DNA of 64,000 nt, from assembly GCF_019218285.1 (NCBI RefSeq), contig NZ_JAHUZG010000003.1:310001-374000 (forward strand), written 5' to 3'. This document shows positions 53,847 through 62,597 of this stretch, in pieces. The notes under the pieces are model-generated. The model worked only from the letters and a program-made list of their open reading frames with translations, did not search any database and had not been told where the DNA came from. Position 1 is the stretch's first letter, and every line of letters starts with the position of its first letter. The position numbers and the translations under genes are program-made. This DNA comes from Antarctobacter sediminis. GTDB lineage: Bacteria > Pseudomonadota > Alphaproteobacteria > Rhodobacterales > Rhodobacteraceae.

Positions 53847-54806
53847 TTACTTCAGCGCGTCGACGATCTTGGCACCTTCCGCACCGGCCTGGTCCAGCCA
53901 TTCGGCGCGCATGGTCGCGGCGATGGCCTCGAAATCGGTGGCAAGACCTTCGGGCGTAGGCAGCACCTTCATGCCATTGTCCGCCATGGTATCGGTTGCG
54001 GTCTTGGTGGCTGCCTCGGCCATTTCGAACCCGCGGTCCTCGGCCAGTTTGGCGGCCTCGAACAGCGCGTCCTGCACTTCGGCGGGCAGGCGGTCAAAGG
54101 CGCGTTTGTTCACGATCACCATGTTCTTGGGCAGGAAAGCCTGCACATCGTAGTAATGCGTGACGAAATCCCAGGCCTGGCTGTCGACACCGGTCGAGGG
54201 CGAGGTGATCATGCCGTTGATGACGCCGGTCGAAAACGCCTGGCTGATTTCCGAGGTGGCGATGGTCGCGGGCACCGCGCCCAGAAGTTCGGCCAGCCGC
54301 GCGGTCGACGGGTTGTAGGCGCGGAATTTCACACCGTCAAAAGAAGACCCATCGGTGACTTCCTTGTTCATGTAGATGCCCTGCGGCGGCCAGGGGGCTG
54401 CGAAAAGCAGCACCAGGCCTTCTTCGGCCAGCTTTTCCTCGTAAATGGGGCGCGAGGCCTCCCACAGTGCGCGGGATTCGTCGAAGGTGGTCGCCAAGAG
54501 CGGTACCGCGTCGGCGGAATAGACCGCGTCTTCGTTCCCCAGCGCCGAAATCAGCACTTCGCCGATGGGCACGATGCCGCGCTGTACGCCGCGCTTGAGT
54601 TCGGTCCGCTTCAGCAGGACCGAGTTCGAGACAACGTCGATTTCCAGCGCGCCTTCGGTCAGACGGGCCACGTCATCGGCAAAGGCGCGGATGTTCTGCG
54701 TCAGATAGTTGCCGTCGGGCGCATCGGCCGACATCTTCCATGTTTCCGCCTGTGCGAATCCGGCGGTCAGGGCGGCGAAAGCTGCGCCAAGGATAAAGTG
54801 TTTCAT
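53847..54806 (-). CDS. dctP: TRAP transporter solute-binding protein DctP
   Basis: A 319-residue protein with a signal peptide (MKHFILGAAFAALTAGFAQA). The mature part starts ETWKMSADAPDGNYLTQNIRAFADDVARLTEG and has the DctP features FDGVKFRAYNPSTARLAELLGAVPATIATSEISQAFSTGVINGMI. AAGGAGAA precedes the ATG. It is only distantly like the DctP at 8060-9055. It feeds DctQM for an unknown, possibly amide-containing, acid. Confidence 0.9.
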   Translation of the reverse strand: MKHFILGAAFAALTAGFAQAETWKMSADAPDGNYLTQNIRAFADDVARLTEGALEIDVVSNSVLLKRTELKRGVQRGIVPIGEVLISALGNEDAVYSADAVPLLATTFDESRALWEASRPIYEEKLAEEGLVLLFAAPWPPQGIYMNKEVTDGSSFDGVKFRAYNPSTARLAELLGAVPATIATSEISQAFSTGVINGMITSPSTGVDSQAWDFVTHYYDVQAFLPKNMVIVNKRAFDRLPAEVQDALFEAAKLAEDRGFEMAEAATKTATDTMADNGMKVLPTPEGLATDFEAIAATMRAEWLDQAGAEGAKIVDALK

Positions 54807-54876
54807 TTTGGGGTTCTCCTTGTTGGATTGAGATTTGCGGCCCCGCGCATGGCTTTGGCCGCGCGGGACCGATGGT

Positions 54877-55545
54877 TTAGTCTTCGAGGGCCGGAAGGTC
54901 GTTTTCGTCCAGCGACCACATCAGGCGGAAGGTTTCGGCCTCGCGCACGGCGCCGCCCAATTCCTCGGTCAGCTGGCGCAGGGTTGCTTCGGCAATCGGC
55001 TCAGAGGTGACGTCGACGGCAAGGCAGGGGGCCAGAACACGGCCTTCGGTGCTTTCCGACGGCAGCGGGGTCGACAGGGGCGCATCGGGGATCATGTGAT
55101 GCACACGCAGCACGCCTTCGCGGGTCATCAGCGCCTCCATCGTGGCGCGCAGGGCGTCGGGTTCCATGATGCCCGGCACCAGTTCGATCAGCACCAGTGC
55201 GCCGCCCCAGCCAAAGCCGCCCTCTTGCGCCACCTGCATCACGCGGCGGCGGGTGTTGGACATGCGGCCAAAGTTGGTCACCGACCACTGGGTCTGCTTG
55301 GTAAAGGCCTTTCGATAAGCGTCCGAGGTGAAATCGTCGAGGCCGCTGGCCCGGTACAGCGCAAGGTAGCGCCGGGCCGACCCGGAAACCGCCCGATAAC
55401 GCCGCGCACCGGTAAATCCGGGAATGCGAACGCGCTCTTCCATATGCTCACGGTCGTACCACTGGTTGAAATCGGCCTCGTGGTCTGGGTCGATGTCGCT
55501 CCATACGAAAAGCTGCGCCTGCTCGGTGCTGCGGATCTTGGTCAT
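54877..55545 (-). CDS. EthD/DUF4286-like conserved protein
   Basis: A 222-residue cytoplasmic protein (MTKIRSTEQAQLFVWSDIDPDHEADFNQWYDREHMEERVRIPGF). The WYDREH segment followed by RRYRAVSG, ARRYLALY is the dimeric alpha-beta barrel (EthD-like) pattern of small accessory proteins. The length suggests two such domains. The function is unknown. It lies 70 bp upstream of dctP on the same strand and downstream of a LysR gene, so it likely belongs to the TRAP/amidase operon. Confidence 0.7.
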   Translation of the reverse strand: MTKIRSTEQAQLFVWSDIDPDHEADFNQWYDREHMEERVRIPGFTGARRYRAVSGSARRYLALYRASGLDDFTSDAYRKAFTKQTQWSVTNFGRMSNTRRRVMQVAQEGGFGWGGALVLIELVPGIMEPDALRATMEALMTREGVLRVHHMIPDAPLSTPLPSESTEGRVLAPCLAVDVTSEPIAEATLRQLTEELGGAVREAETFRLMWSLDENDLPALED

Positions 55546-55731
55546 TGTCTCGTCCTGGTCGTTGGGCAAGGCTTTCCTGGCACGGGGCCGCGCAAAGCAT
55601 GCCCACGTCAAAGCTTGGTCCGGCCTTGTCGATTGCTGTTGCCGGACACTCGTCGAGAGGCGGATTTTTCACAAACGGGATATTTCAGGGGGGGGTGATC
55701 GGGTTTTCCGATCGGCGCCCGAAAAGCCTTT

Positions 55732-56610
55732 CTACACCTGCATTTGATGGCGTTCGGCGCAGGTCTGCGCCAGCCCGGCAATGGCCTTGTAGATCGCGGC
55801 ATCCGAACTGCGCCGCCAGATGCAGTATAGCGGCAGGGGAGGCAAGGCGGCATCCACGTCAAGCTCGCACAGGCCGGGACCGGCAAGATCACAGGCCCGT
55901 GGCAAGGTGGCGACGCCAAGCCCGCGCTTGGTCAGCCGCGCAATGGCCGCCATCGAGGTGATGCAATGCACGATCGAGGGCCGCAAACCGCGTTCCGCGA
56001 ACAACGCAAGGACATTGGCATGAGGGCGGGAGTTGCGGGTGAATGTGATCAGCGGGCTGGTGACCACATCGGACAGCGACAGGGTCTCACCGCGCATGCC
56101 TTCGGGGCCGTACCATGCCATCGCCAGCGGGGGCAGGTCCTCGCAGACGCAGGTTTCGTCGTGGCGGTCCTCGGTTGTCAGCAACATGTCCAGCGCGCCG
56201 CGTTCAAAGGCAGCGGCGATGTTGGGCGTCGGTTCCACGGTCAGTTCCAGTTCAAGGCGCGGATAGCAGCGGGCCACTTCTTCGATCATATCGCAAAGCC
56301 ATGTGTGTACGACCGAGGACACTAGGCCCAGCCGCACGCGCCCCACGGCGGTGGCCGGGTCCGACAGGGTCGTGCGCAGTTTGCGTTCCGTCGCCAGCAT
56401 GTCCTGCGCCTTGTCCAGGATCATCGCACCGGCCACCGTGATCCGCGTGGCGTGAAACTCCCGGTCAAAAAGGTCTACGCCCAGTTCGGTTTCCAGCGCC
56501 GAGATCCGGCTGGACACTGTTGCCTGACTGACGTTCAGCTGTTCTGCCGCGGCGCGAAAGCTGCCAAGGTTGGCGACGGTGACGAATGTCTCGAGGAACC
56601 GTGTGTTCAA
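55732..56610 (-). CDS. LysR family transcriptional regulator
   Basis: A 292-residue protein. The N-terminal winged helix is at residues 1-60 (MNTRFLETFVTVANLGSFRAAAEQLNVSQATVSSRISALETELGVDLFDR). The LysR effector domain begins near residue 90 (GRVRLGLVSSVVHTWLCDMIEEV). It is divergent from the tctC/sulfatase/tctBA operon and upstream of the EthD-like/TRAP genes, so it could control either. LysR regulators usually act on the divergent neighbour. Confidence 0.9.
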   Translation of the reverse strand: MNTRFLETFVTVANLGSFRAAAEQLNVSQATVSSRISALETELGVDLFDREFHATRITVAGAMILDKAQDMLATERKLRTTLSDPATAVGRVRLGLVSSVVHTWLCDMIEEVARCYPRLELELTVEPTPNIAAAFERGALDMLLTTEDRHDETCVCEDLPPLAMAWYGPEGMRGETLSLSDVVTSPLITFTRNSRPHANVLALFAERGLRPSIVHCITSMAAIARLTKRGLGVATLPRACDLAGPGLCELDVDAALPPLPLYCIWRRSSDAAIYKAIAGLAQTCAERHQMQV

Positions 56611-56862
56611 CGCAGGTTTTCTCCGTTGGCGTCTTTAATGATGGGCGGCAGGGGTAATTGAGCTTTGCGGCAATGTCACCTTGCGCCCGTCAATCCGCAG
56701 GCGACCGGGGCCTGTCCCGGCCTGAATTGACGCGCTTTTGATCGGTGGCGGATCGAAACACATTCCATTAGGGCATGTATTTTCCGTTCGCGTAATTGGA
56801 TCGGAAACTGTTGGACCTGTAAGCAGGAACCAAGCAACAAGATGACAGGGAGGAGTAATCTT
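56611..56862. promoter_or_regulatory. Divergent LysR/tctC intergenic region
   Basis: This 252-bp gap holds spaced inverted arms CGTCAAT (56688-56694) and ATTGACG (56726-56732). It also has a repeated GGATCG(G)AAAC at 56750-56759 and 56798-56808. These may be LysR contact sites and the tctC promoter area. No site fits the T-N11-A LysR box so well that I would single it out. Confidence 0.4.
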
Positions 56863-57804
56863 ATGCCCAAAGGCGTACTGACCGCTGGCGCACTGGCGCT
56901 TTCCACCATGATGGCCAATGGCGTTGTCGCGCAGGGCTATCCCGAGAAACCGATCCAGGTGGTCGTGCCCTTTGCGGCTGGCGGGCAGGGGGACGTCATG
57001 GCCCGGCTTGTGATCCAGCGCATCGAGGAGCTGGACCTGCTGGAACAGCCCATGGTGGTGGTCAATGTCCCGGGCGGTGCGGCAACCATCGGCATGCGTC
57101 AGGCCAAGGACGCAGATCCGGACGGCTATACCCTGCTGTATATTCATCAGACGATGATGACCTCGGAACTGACCGGGGTTCTGGATTTCAGCTATGCCGA
57201 TCTTGTGCCGGTGGCGGAAACCAATTTCTCTTGCCTGCTGACCGCAACGGCGGAAGGTTCGGGGATCACTGATGCCGCAGACTGGATCGCGCAGGTCAAG
57301 GAAAACCCGCGGGCCGTAAAAGAAGCGACGTTGGTGGGCAGCATCGCGCATTTCACCACCGAGATGTTCGCCAAGGCCGCCGACATGAAGGTGGGCTATG
57401 TCAACGCTGGCGGCGGCGCGGACCGGATCGCTTCGATCCTTGGCAACCATACCAAATCCGCTGTCGTCGTCGCCACGCCGGTGGTGCGCAATCCCAAGCT
57501 GTCCGCACTGGTCTACTATGGCGAAGAGCGTCACCCGGACCTGCCTGACACGCCAACCGCCAAGGAGCTTGGCTATGATGTTGTCTCGTGTCTGGACAAC
57601 GTCTGGTACGCGCCTGCGGGCACGCCCGACGAGGTGGTGGCGAAACTCGCTGGCGTTTTCGAGCAGGTGACCAAGGATCCGCAGTTGATCGAAACCATCG
57701 AAACCAAAGGTGACGAAGTTCTGTTCGTGGCTGGCGACGCTTTGAAGGCCCGTCTGGCCACGATCTACGACGACCTTTCGGCCGTCGCCGGCAACCTCAG
57801 GTAA
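56863..57804 (+). CDS. tctC: Tripartite tricarboxylate transporter (TTT) substrate-binding protein
   Basis: A 313-residue Bug-family protein with a signal-like N-terminus (MPKGVLTAGALALSTMMANGVVAQ). The family pattern is YPEKPIQVVVPFAAGGQGDVMARLV, then DGYTLLYIHQTMM and VWYAPAGTPDEVVAKLAGVFEQVTKDP. GGGAGGAG precedes the ATG. It binds a carboxylate in the periplasm. Unusually, a sulfatase gene lies between it and the membrane-component genes tctB and tctA, which suggests that the cargo is a sulfated acid. Confidence 0.9.
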   Translation: MPKGVLTAGALALSTMMANGVVAQGYPEKPIQVVVPFAAGGQGDVMARLVIQRIEELDLLEQPMVVVNVPGGAATIGMRQAKDADPDGYTLLYIHQTMMTSELTGVLDFSYADLVPVAETNFSCLLTATAEGSGITDAADWIAQVKENPRAVKEATLVGSIAHFTTEMFAKAADMKVGYVNAGGGADRIASILGNHTKSAVVVATPVVRNPKLSALVYYGEERHPDLPDTPTAKELGYDVVSCLDNVWYAPAGTPDEVVAKLAGVFEQVTKDPQLIETIETKGDEVLFVAGDALKARLATIYDDLSAVAGNLR

Positions 57805-57909
57805 ACCGGACCAACGCGCCCGTGTATCCGCCCGCAAGGCCGGGCTGTCACACGGGCCAGCAGGACGCTGCCACCGGCGGCGCGCGACCTCCCCTTGCCG
57901 GAAGAGATC

Positions 57910-59481
57910 ATGTCGAAGAAACCCAACTTTCTTTTCATCGTGACGGATCAGCACCGCGCCGATCACCTTGGATGCTATGGCAACCCAACCGTGCGGACCC
58001 CGAACATCGACGCGCTGGCCGCTCGGGGCACCCGGTTTGACCGTTTCTACGTCGCCAACCCGATCTGCATGTGCAACCGCGCCAGCATCCTGACCTCGCG
58101 CATGCCCAGCCTGCATGGCGGGCGGCACAACGGTATCCCACTGTCGCTGGAGTCGACCACCTTTGTCGATTTGCTGCGCGACCGGGGCTATCGGACGGGT
58201 CTGATCGGCAAGTCGCACATCCAGGGCATGACCGGATTGCCGGCGACGGCCAAACGGCAGGTGAAACCCGGATTGGACGACCCTTCCGAGGGGCTGCGCG
58301 AAGCCAGCAAGCGCCTGCGGTCCGGTGAAGCCTACGAGCAGGAAACCGCGCTGCGCTGGCAGCAGGATCCGGACCACCGGGTGCGCACACCCTTTTATGG
58401 TTTCGACCATGTCCAGATCGCTGATGATCACGCAGACCTTGTCACCGGGGACTATGCCGTCTGGCTGCAACGGAACCACCCCGAGATCGAGGCTCTGCGC
58501 GGCCCTGATAACGCCATCCCGGATGAACGTTACAACGCACCGCAGGCATGGCGCACACAGATCCCCGAGGACCTGTATCCGACCAGTTGGATCGCGGAGC
58601 AGAGCCAGGAGTTCCTCGGGAACAGGGCACGGGAAGACGATCCCTTTTTCCTGATGATGTCCTTCCCGGATCCGCATCACCCCTTTACCCCGCCGGGCAA
58701 GTATTGGGACATGTATGATCCCGACGAGGTGGATCTGCCCGCCAGTTTTGGGAAAGGGGATATCCCACCGATACTGAATCTGCGAAAGCAACTGGCCGAG
58801 GCGCCGGAAACCCGGATCGGTCAGGATCCCTTTGCCGTGACCGAACGCGAAGCGCGCGAGATCATCGCCCTGACCTATGGTTCGATCACCATGATCGACG
58901 ATGCGGTCGGCCGTGTCCTCAAGACGCTGGAAGAGCAGGGACTGGCCGAGGATACGATTGTCGTCTTTACCTCGGATCACGGGGATTACATGGGCGACCA
59001 TGGCCTGATGCTGAAACTGCTGATGCATTTCCAGGGGCTGGTCCGCGTGCCGTTCATCTGGTTCGATCCGAGGACCCCTGACGCCCGCACCGTTGATGCT
59101 TTGCACAATGCGCTGGACATCGGGCCGACCATTCTGGAAACGGCCGGTATTCAGCCGTTTCACGGGGTTCAGGGCGTCAATGCGCTGATGGCCGGACAAG
59201 AGCGGCAGGGGCTGATCATCGAAGAGGACAGCCAGCGCAGGATGGCTGCATTTGAACGGCCACAGCGCATTCGCACCTACCTTGAAAAGGACTGGCGCAT
59301 CACCATCCGTTACGGCGAAGACTGGAACGAGATGTACGATCTGAAAAACGACCCCGACGAAGTGGTGAACCTTTGGGATCACCCGGATTATTCGGGGCAG
59401 CAGGCACGGCTGGTTCAGGCCATGCTGGTTGAAATGATCAATCTGCAAGACCGGGCGCCCTTGCCCACGTACCGGGCCTGA
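57910..59481 (+). CDS. Type I sulfatase with unusual CxCxR active-site motif
   Basis: A 523-residue cytoplasmic protein (no signal peptide) opening MSKKPNFLFIVTDQHRADHLGCYG, with the metal-binding Asp-Gln. The residues at the formylglycine site are Cys53-Met-Cys55-Asn-Arg57 (NPICMCNRASILTSRMPS). Most relatives have CMPNR, so the Pro or Ala at +2 is Cys here. Other metal ligands are in FTSDHGDYMGDHGLMLK. GGAAGAG precedes the ATG. It sits inside the TTT importer operon. It could hydrolyse a sulfate ester or, as in related phosphonate monoester hydrolases, a phosphorus ester. Confidence 0.88.
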   Translation: MSKKPNFLFIVTDQHRADHLGCYGNPTVRTPNIDALAARGTRFDRFYVANPICMCNRASILTSRMPSLHGGRHNGIPLSLESTTFVDLLRDRGYRTGLIGKSHIQGMTGLPATAKRQVKPGLDDPSEGLREASKRLRSGEAYEQETALRWQQDPDHRVRTPFYGFDHVQIADDHADLVTGDYAVWLQRNHPEIEALRGPDNAIPDERYNAPQAWRTQIPEDLYPTSWIAEQSQEFLGNRAREDDPFFLMMSFPDPHHPFTPPGKYWDMYDPDEVDLPASFGKGDIPPILNLRKQLAEAPETRIGQDPFAVTEREAREIIALTYGSITMIDDAVGRVLKTLEEQGLAEDTIVVFTSDHGDYMGDHGLMLKLLMHFQGLVRVPFIWFDPRTPDARTVDALHNALDIGPTILETAGIQPFHGVQGVNALMAGQERQGLIIEEDSQRRMAAFERPQRIRTYLEKDWRITIRYGEDWNEMYDLKNDPDEVVNLWDHPDYSGQQARLVQAMLVEMINLQDRAPLPTYRA

Positions 59482-59505
59482 CCGAGGCAACGGGAGGAGA
59501 CCAAA

Positions 59506-59979
59506 ATGACTTTCCTGTCACCGCAGCAGCGCGGAGAGGCGCTTTGCCTCTTGCTGCTGGCCGCGACCGGCGTGGCGTTGCTGATCGGCGCGGCGGCGCT
59601 GCCGGAACCGATGTTCGATCCGCTTGGCCCCGCCGGGCTACCGCGCTGGATCGGTTGGCTGCTGCTGGCGCTGACGGCGTTGCGCACTGCGGGCTTTGTT
59701 CTGGAAAGGCGCACCAGTGCGCCGCAATACGTCAAGGCAGAGCCCGAACTGCTGCGGCTTGCCTTGGTTTCCGTCATCACGCTGGCCTACCTCGCGGTTC
59801 TGACGGCCAAGGCGCTGCCTTTCACCGGGGTCACGATGGTCTTTCTTGCCGCGCTGGGGGCGGCGATGACCGATTTGACGGCACGCAAGCTGATCACGGT
59901 GGCCGCCATCGCGGTCGTGATGAGCCTGACCCTTACCTATGTTTTCGCCGACGTCCTGTCGGTCGTGCTTCCGCAATAG
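59506..59979 (+). CDS. tctB: TTT transporter small membrane protein TctB
   Basis: A 157-residue protein with four hydrophobic helices (ALCLLLLAATGVALLIGAAALP first) and the DUF1468/TctB pattern DPLGPAGLPRWIGWLLLALTA. GGGAGGAG precedes the ATG. It lies 24 bp after the sulfatase stop and 10 bp before tctA. It is the small subunit of the importer in the inner membrane. Confidence 0.87.
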   Translation: MTFLSPQQRGEALCLLLLAATGVALLIGAAALPEPMFDPLGPAGLPRWIGWLLLALTALRTAGFVLERRTSAPQYVKAEPELLRLALVSVITLAYLAVLTAKALPFTGVTMVFLAALGAAMTDLTARKLITVAAIAVVMSLTLTYVFADVLSVVLPQ

Positions 59980-59989
59980 GAGCAGCGCC

Positions 59990-61474
59990 ATGCATTTGTT
60001 CGAGGCTTTCGTAAACGTGCTGGCGCCTGCGCCGCTGTTTTTCATCTTTCTGGGGGTGCTGCTGGGCATCGTCGTGGGGGCGATCCCGGGGCTGGGCGGT
60101 GCGATGCTGATTGCGCTGCTGCTGCCGGTGACCTTCTACATGGACTCGGTTCTGGCGCTGATGCTTTTGGTTTCGATCTATGTCGGATCGGTCAGCGGCG
60201 GGTTGATTCCCGCGATCATGCTGAAAATGCCCGGCACGCCATCGGCGGTGATGACGGTGCTGGACGGTTATCCGATGGCGGCCCAAGGCCGGGCCGGGCG
60301 GGCGCTGTCGCTGGGGATCATGGCGTCTTTTGTCGGCGGTTTGATCTCGTGGCTGTTTTTGGCACTGCTTTCGCCGCCGCTTGCGGATTTCGCGCTCAAG
60401 TTCGGCCCGTATGAGCTGTTCACGCTGGTCCTGATGGCACTGGTGCTGATTGCAACAATTGCCGAGGGCACGTTGGTCAAGGGGCTGTTGATCGCGCTGT
60501 TCGGCATGGCGGTGGCCATGGTCGGCCCGGATACGTCCTCGGGCGTCCTGCGGCTGAATTTCGGTTTCAACGCGATCAGCGGCGGGTTTTCCCTATTGCC
60601 GGTCCTGCTGGGTGTCTTTGTCATCAGCCAGATCATCGAGGATGTGCTGAAAAAGGAACCGGCGATCCAGCAGCAAAGCGGCCCGCTGACCGATTTCATG
60701 CCTTCAACGGGGGATGTCAGGAAACATGGCGGCAACGCGGTGCGGTCTTCGCTGATCGGGACCTGGATCGGGGTTTTGCCGGGCGTCGGCAGCGCCATCG
60801 CGGCCATTGTCGCCTACACCACGACCAAGAGCTTTTCCAAACACCCCGAGACCTTTGGCACCGGCGAAGAGGCCGGGATCGTTGCGGCGGAATCGGCCAA
60901 CAATGCCTCGGTCAACGGCGCGTTGATCCCGCTGATCACCCTTGGCATTCCGGGCAGCGTGATCGACGCGATCCTGATCGGCGCGCTGGTGATCCATAAC
61001 CTGCAACCCGGCCCGCTGCTGTTCACCAACAGCCCCGATATTGCCTATGGCGTGATCGCTGCGGCATTGGTGGCGAATTTCATGATGGCGGCGCTGATGT
61101 TCGCCGGGGTCAGGCCAATCGCCCGGATCGCCACGATCTCGCGCGCGTATCTGTTTCCGACGATCCTCGTGTGCTGCGTGATCGGCGTCTATTCGCTGTC
61201 GAATTCGATGTCGAGCGTCTGGGTCATGATCGCCTTTGGGGTGCTGGGATTCCTGTTCCGCCGTGGTGGTTTCCCCGTCGGTCCGTTTGTGCTTGGCTAC
61301 ATCCTTGCGCCGCTGGCCGAAAAAGAACTGCGGTCGGGCCTGATGCTGTATGACGGCAGCCTGCTGCCGCTGATCACACGCCCGATTTCGTTGTTTTTCA
61401 TCGTTCTGACACTGGTTCTGGCCCTCTGGCCGCTGGTTCAGGCCCGGATCAAGGCCCGCCGGGCCGCAGGCTGA
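59990..61474 (+). CDS. tctA: TTT transporter large membrane protein TctA
   Basis: A 494-residue polytopic protein with TctA hallmarks: LGIVVGAIPGLGGAMLIALLLPVTFYM, KMPGTPSAVMTVLDGYPMAAQGRAGRAL, IGTWIGVLPGVGSAIAAIVAYTTTKSFSK and NNASVNGALIPLITLGIPGSVIDAILIGAL. AGGAGCAG precedes the ATG. It forms the cation-coupled channel with TctB, taking cargo from TctC. Confidence 0.93.
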   Translation: MHLFEAFVNVLAPAPLFFIFLGVLLGIVVGAIPGLGGAMLIALLLPVTFYMDSVLALMLLVSIYVGSVSGGLIPAIMLKMPGTPSAVMTVLDGYPMAAQGRAGRALSLGIMASFVGGLISWLFLALLSPPLADFALKFGPYELFTLVLMALVLIATIAEGTLVKGLLIALFGMAVAMVGPDTSSGVLRLNFGFNAISGGFSLLPVLLGVFVISQIIEDVLKKEPAIQQQSGPLTDFMPSTGDVRKHGGNAVRSSLIGTWIGVLPGVGSAIAAIVAYTTTKSFSKHPETFGTGEEAGIVAAESANNASVNGALIPLITLGIPGSVIDAILIGALVIHNLQPGPLLFTNSPDIAYGVIAAALVANFMMAALMFAGVRPIARIATISRAYLFPTILVCCVIGVYSLSNSMSSVWVMIAFGVLGFLFRRGGFPVGPFVLGYILAPLAEKELRSGLMLYDGSLLPLITRPISLFFIVLTLVLALWPLVQARIKARRAAG

Positions 61475-61522
61475 TCGTTTGGCGGTGCCGGGGTGTTCTT
61501 TGTCGCCGTTACTGAACGCCGT

Positions 61523-61536
61523 CCGCAACGTTGCGG
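61523..61536. other. 14-bp palindrome between tctA and the LysR gene
   Basis: CCGCAACGTTGCGG is a perfect palindrome in the gap after tctA. It could be a weak terminator stem or an operator for the following LysR gene; nothing decides between them. Confidence 0.3.
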
Positions 61537-61581
61537 GTGATGACGGCGGCAAACGAGCGCTATAGCGTGGGGTGGTATTCA

Positions 61582-62529
61582 ATGCTCGACACCAGTTCCG
61601 GACAGCCCATGCAGATCGACCCCCGCCACCTGATCCAGCTTGCCACGATTGTGCAAAGCGGCTCTTTCGCGGCAGCGGCGGCGAAACTGGGTCTGACGCA
61701 ACCCGCGCTCAGCAAGAACATGAAGAAACTCGAAGACCGGCTGGGCGCGCCGATCTTTGAAAAGATCGGACGGCAATCCATTGCCACCGATCTGGGCAGC
61801 ACTTTTGCGCGCTTCGGCCTGATGATGCTGGCCGCGGATGAACAGGCGCGCGCCTATGCGCAACATGTGTCGACCGGTCGGGCCGGCAGTCTGCTGATCG
61901 GGACGCCGCCGTCCCTCGCGGACAATTTCCTTGCACCGATCCTCAGCACATTTCTTGCAACCCATGCAGATTGCCGGGTCGAACTGCGCGTCGGGCTTGT
62001 GGCAGAGCTTGAAACGCTTTTGTCCACTGGTCAGATCAACCTGATGATCGGACCCGCCCGCCCGCTTTCTCTGGACTTGCAACTGGAAACGGAAACGCTG
62101 GCCGAAGACGTGCTGGGGATCGTTTGCCGCAAGGGGCATGCCTTGGCCGGGCAGGCCGAAATCCTGCCCCAGCACCTAGAGATGCAACGTTGGGTGGCGC
62201 ATTCGCGCGGCAGCTATCTGAGAATGCAGACAGAAGACGGGCTGGCAAAATTCGGGGTCAGGTCCTTTGATATCGCGTTGGACACGGATTCGACCGAAGC
62301 GGCCTACAAGGCGGTTGCCAGTTCCGACCTGATCACAGTGATGCCGCGCCTGCCGACACTTATGTCAGGCCACATCGACGCCATCGAATTCCTGCCCCTG
62401 AAAAGCACGGCGTTCCAACGTCCCATCGGGATCATTCAGCGGGCCTCTCATACACGATCGGGACTGGAAACGCTGTTCCTGCGCAGTCTGAAAAAGGCCG
62501 TCCAGCACCGCGAGGTGCTGGAGGATTAG
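61582..62529 (+). CDS. LysR family transcriptional regulator
   Basis: A 315-residue protein from the ATG at MLDTSSG, which has GGGGTGG upstream; ATGs at 61540 and 61609 are alternatives. The winged helix reads DPRHLIQLATIVQSGSFAAAAAKLGLTQPALSKNMKKLEDRLGAPIFEK. A LysR effector domain follows (GSLLIGTPPSLADNFLAPILSTFLATHADCRVELRVG). It lies downstream of the TTT/sulfatase operon on the same strand and is likely its second local regulator or belongs to the convergent hydrolase gene. Confidence 0.88.
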   Translation: MLDTSSGQPMQIDPRHLIQLATIVQSGSFAAAAAKLGLTQPALSKNMKKLEDRLGAPIFEKIGRQSIATDLGSTFARFGLMMLAADEQARAYAQHVSTGRAGSLLIGTPPSLADNFLAPILSTFLATHADCRVELRVGLVAELETLLSTGQINLMIGPARPLSLDLQLETETLAEDVLGIVCRKGHALAGQAEILPQHLEMQRWVAHSRGSYLRMQTEDGLAKFGVRSFDIALDTDSTEAAYKAVASSDLITVMPRLPTLMSGHIDAIEFLPLKSTAFQRPIGIIQRASHTRSGLETLFLRSLKKAVQHREVLED

Positions 62530-62597
62530 GCCCAGAGCCGAACGTTTGCCGAGGTCGTCACCGAAACCCCGTTGTTTCCGGGCGGGCGCGACAGGGA

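Noticed and set aside
56635-59490. A very long minus-strand open frame (951 codons) opposite tctC and the sulfatase gene
   Set aside because: The plus strand has clear family motifs, signal peptide and Shine-Dalgarno sites. The antisense frame is a product of high third-position GC and reads as low-complexity His/Arg/Gly-rich protein.
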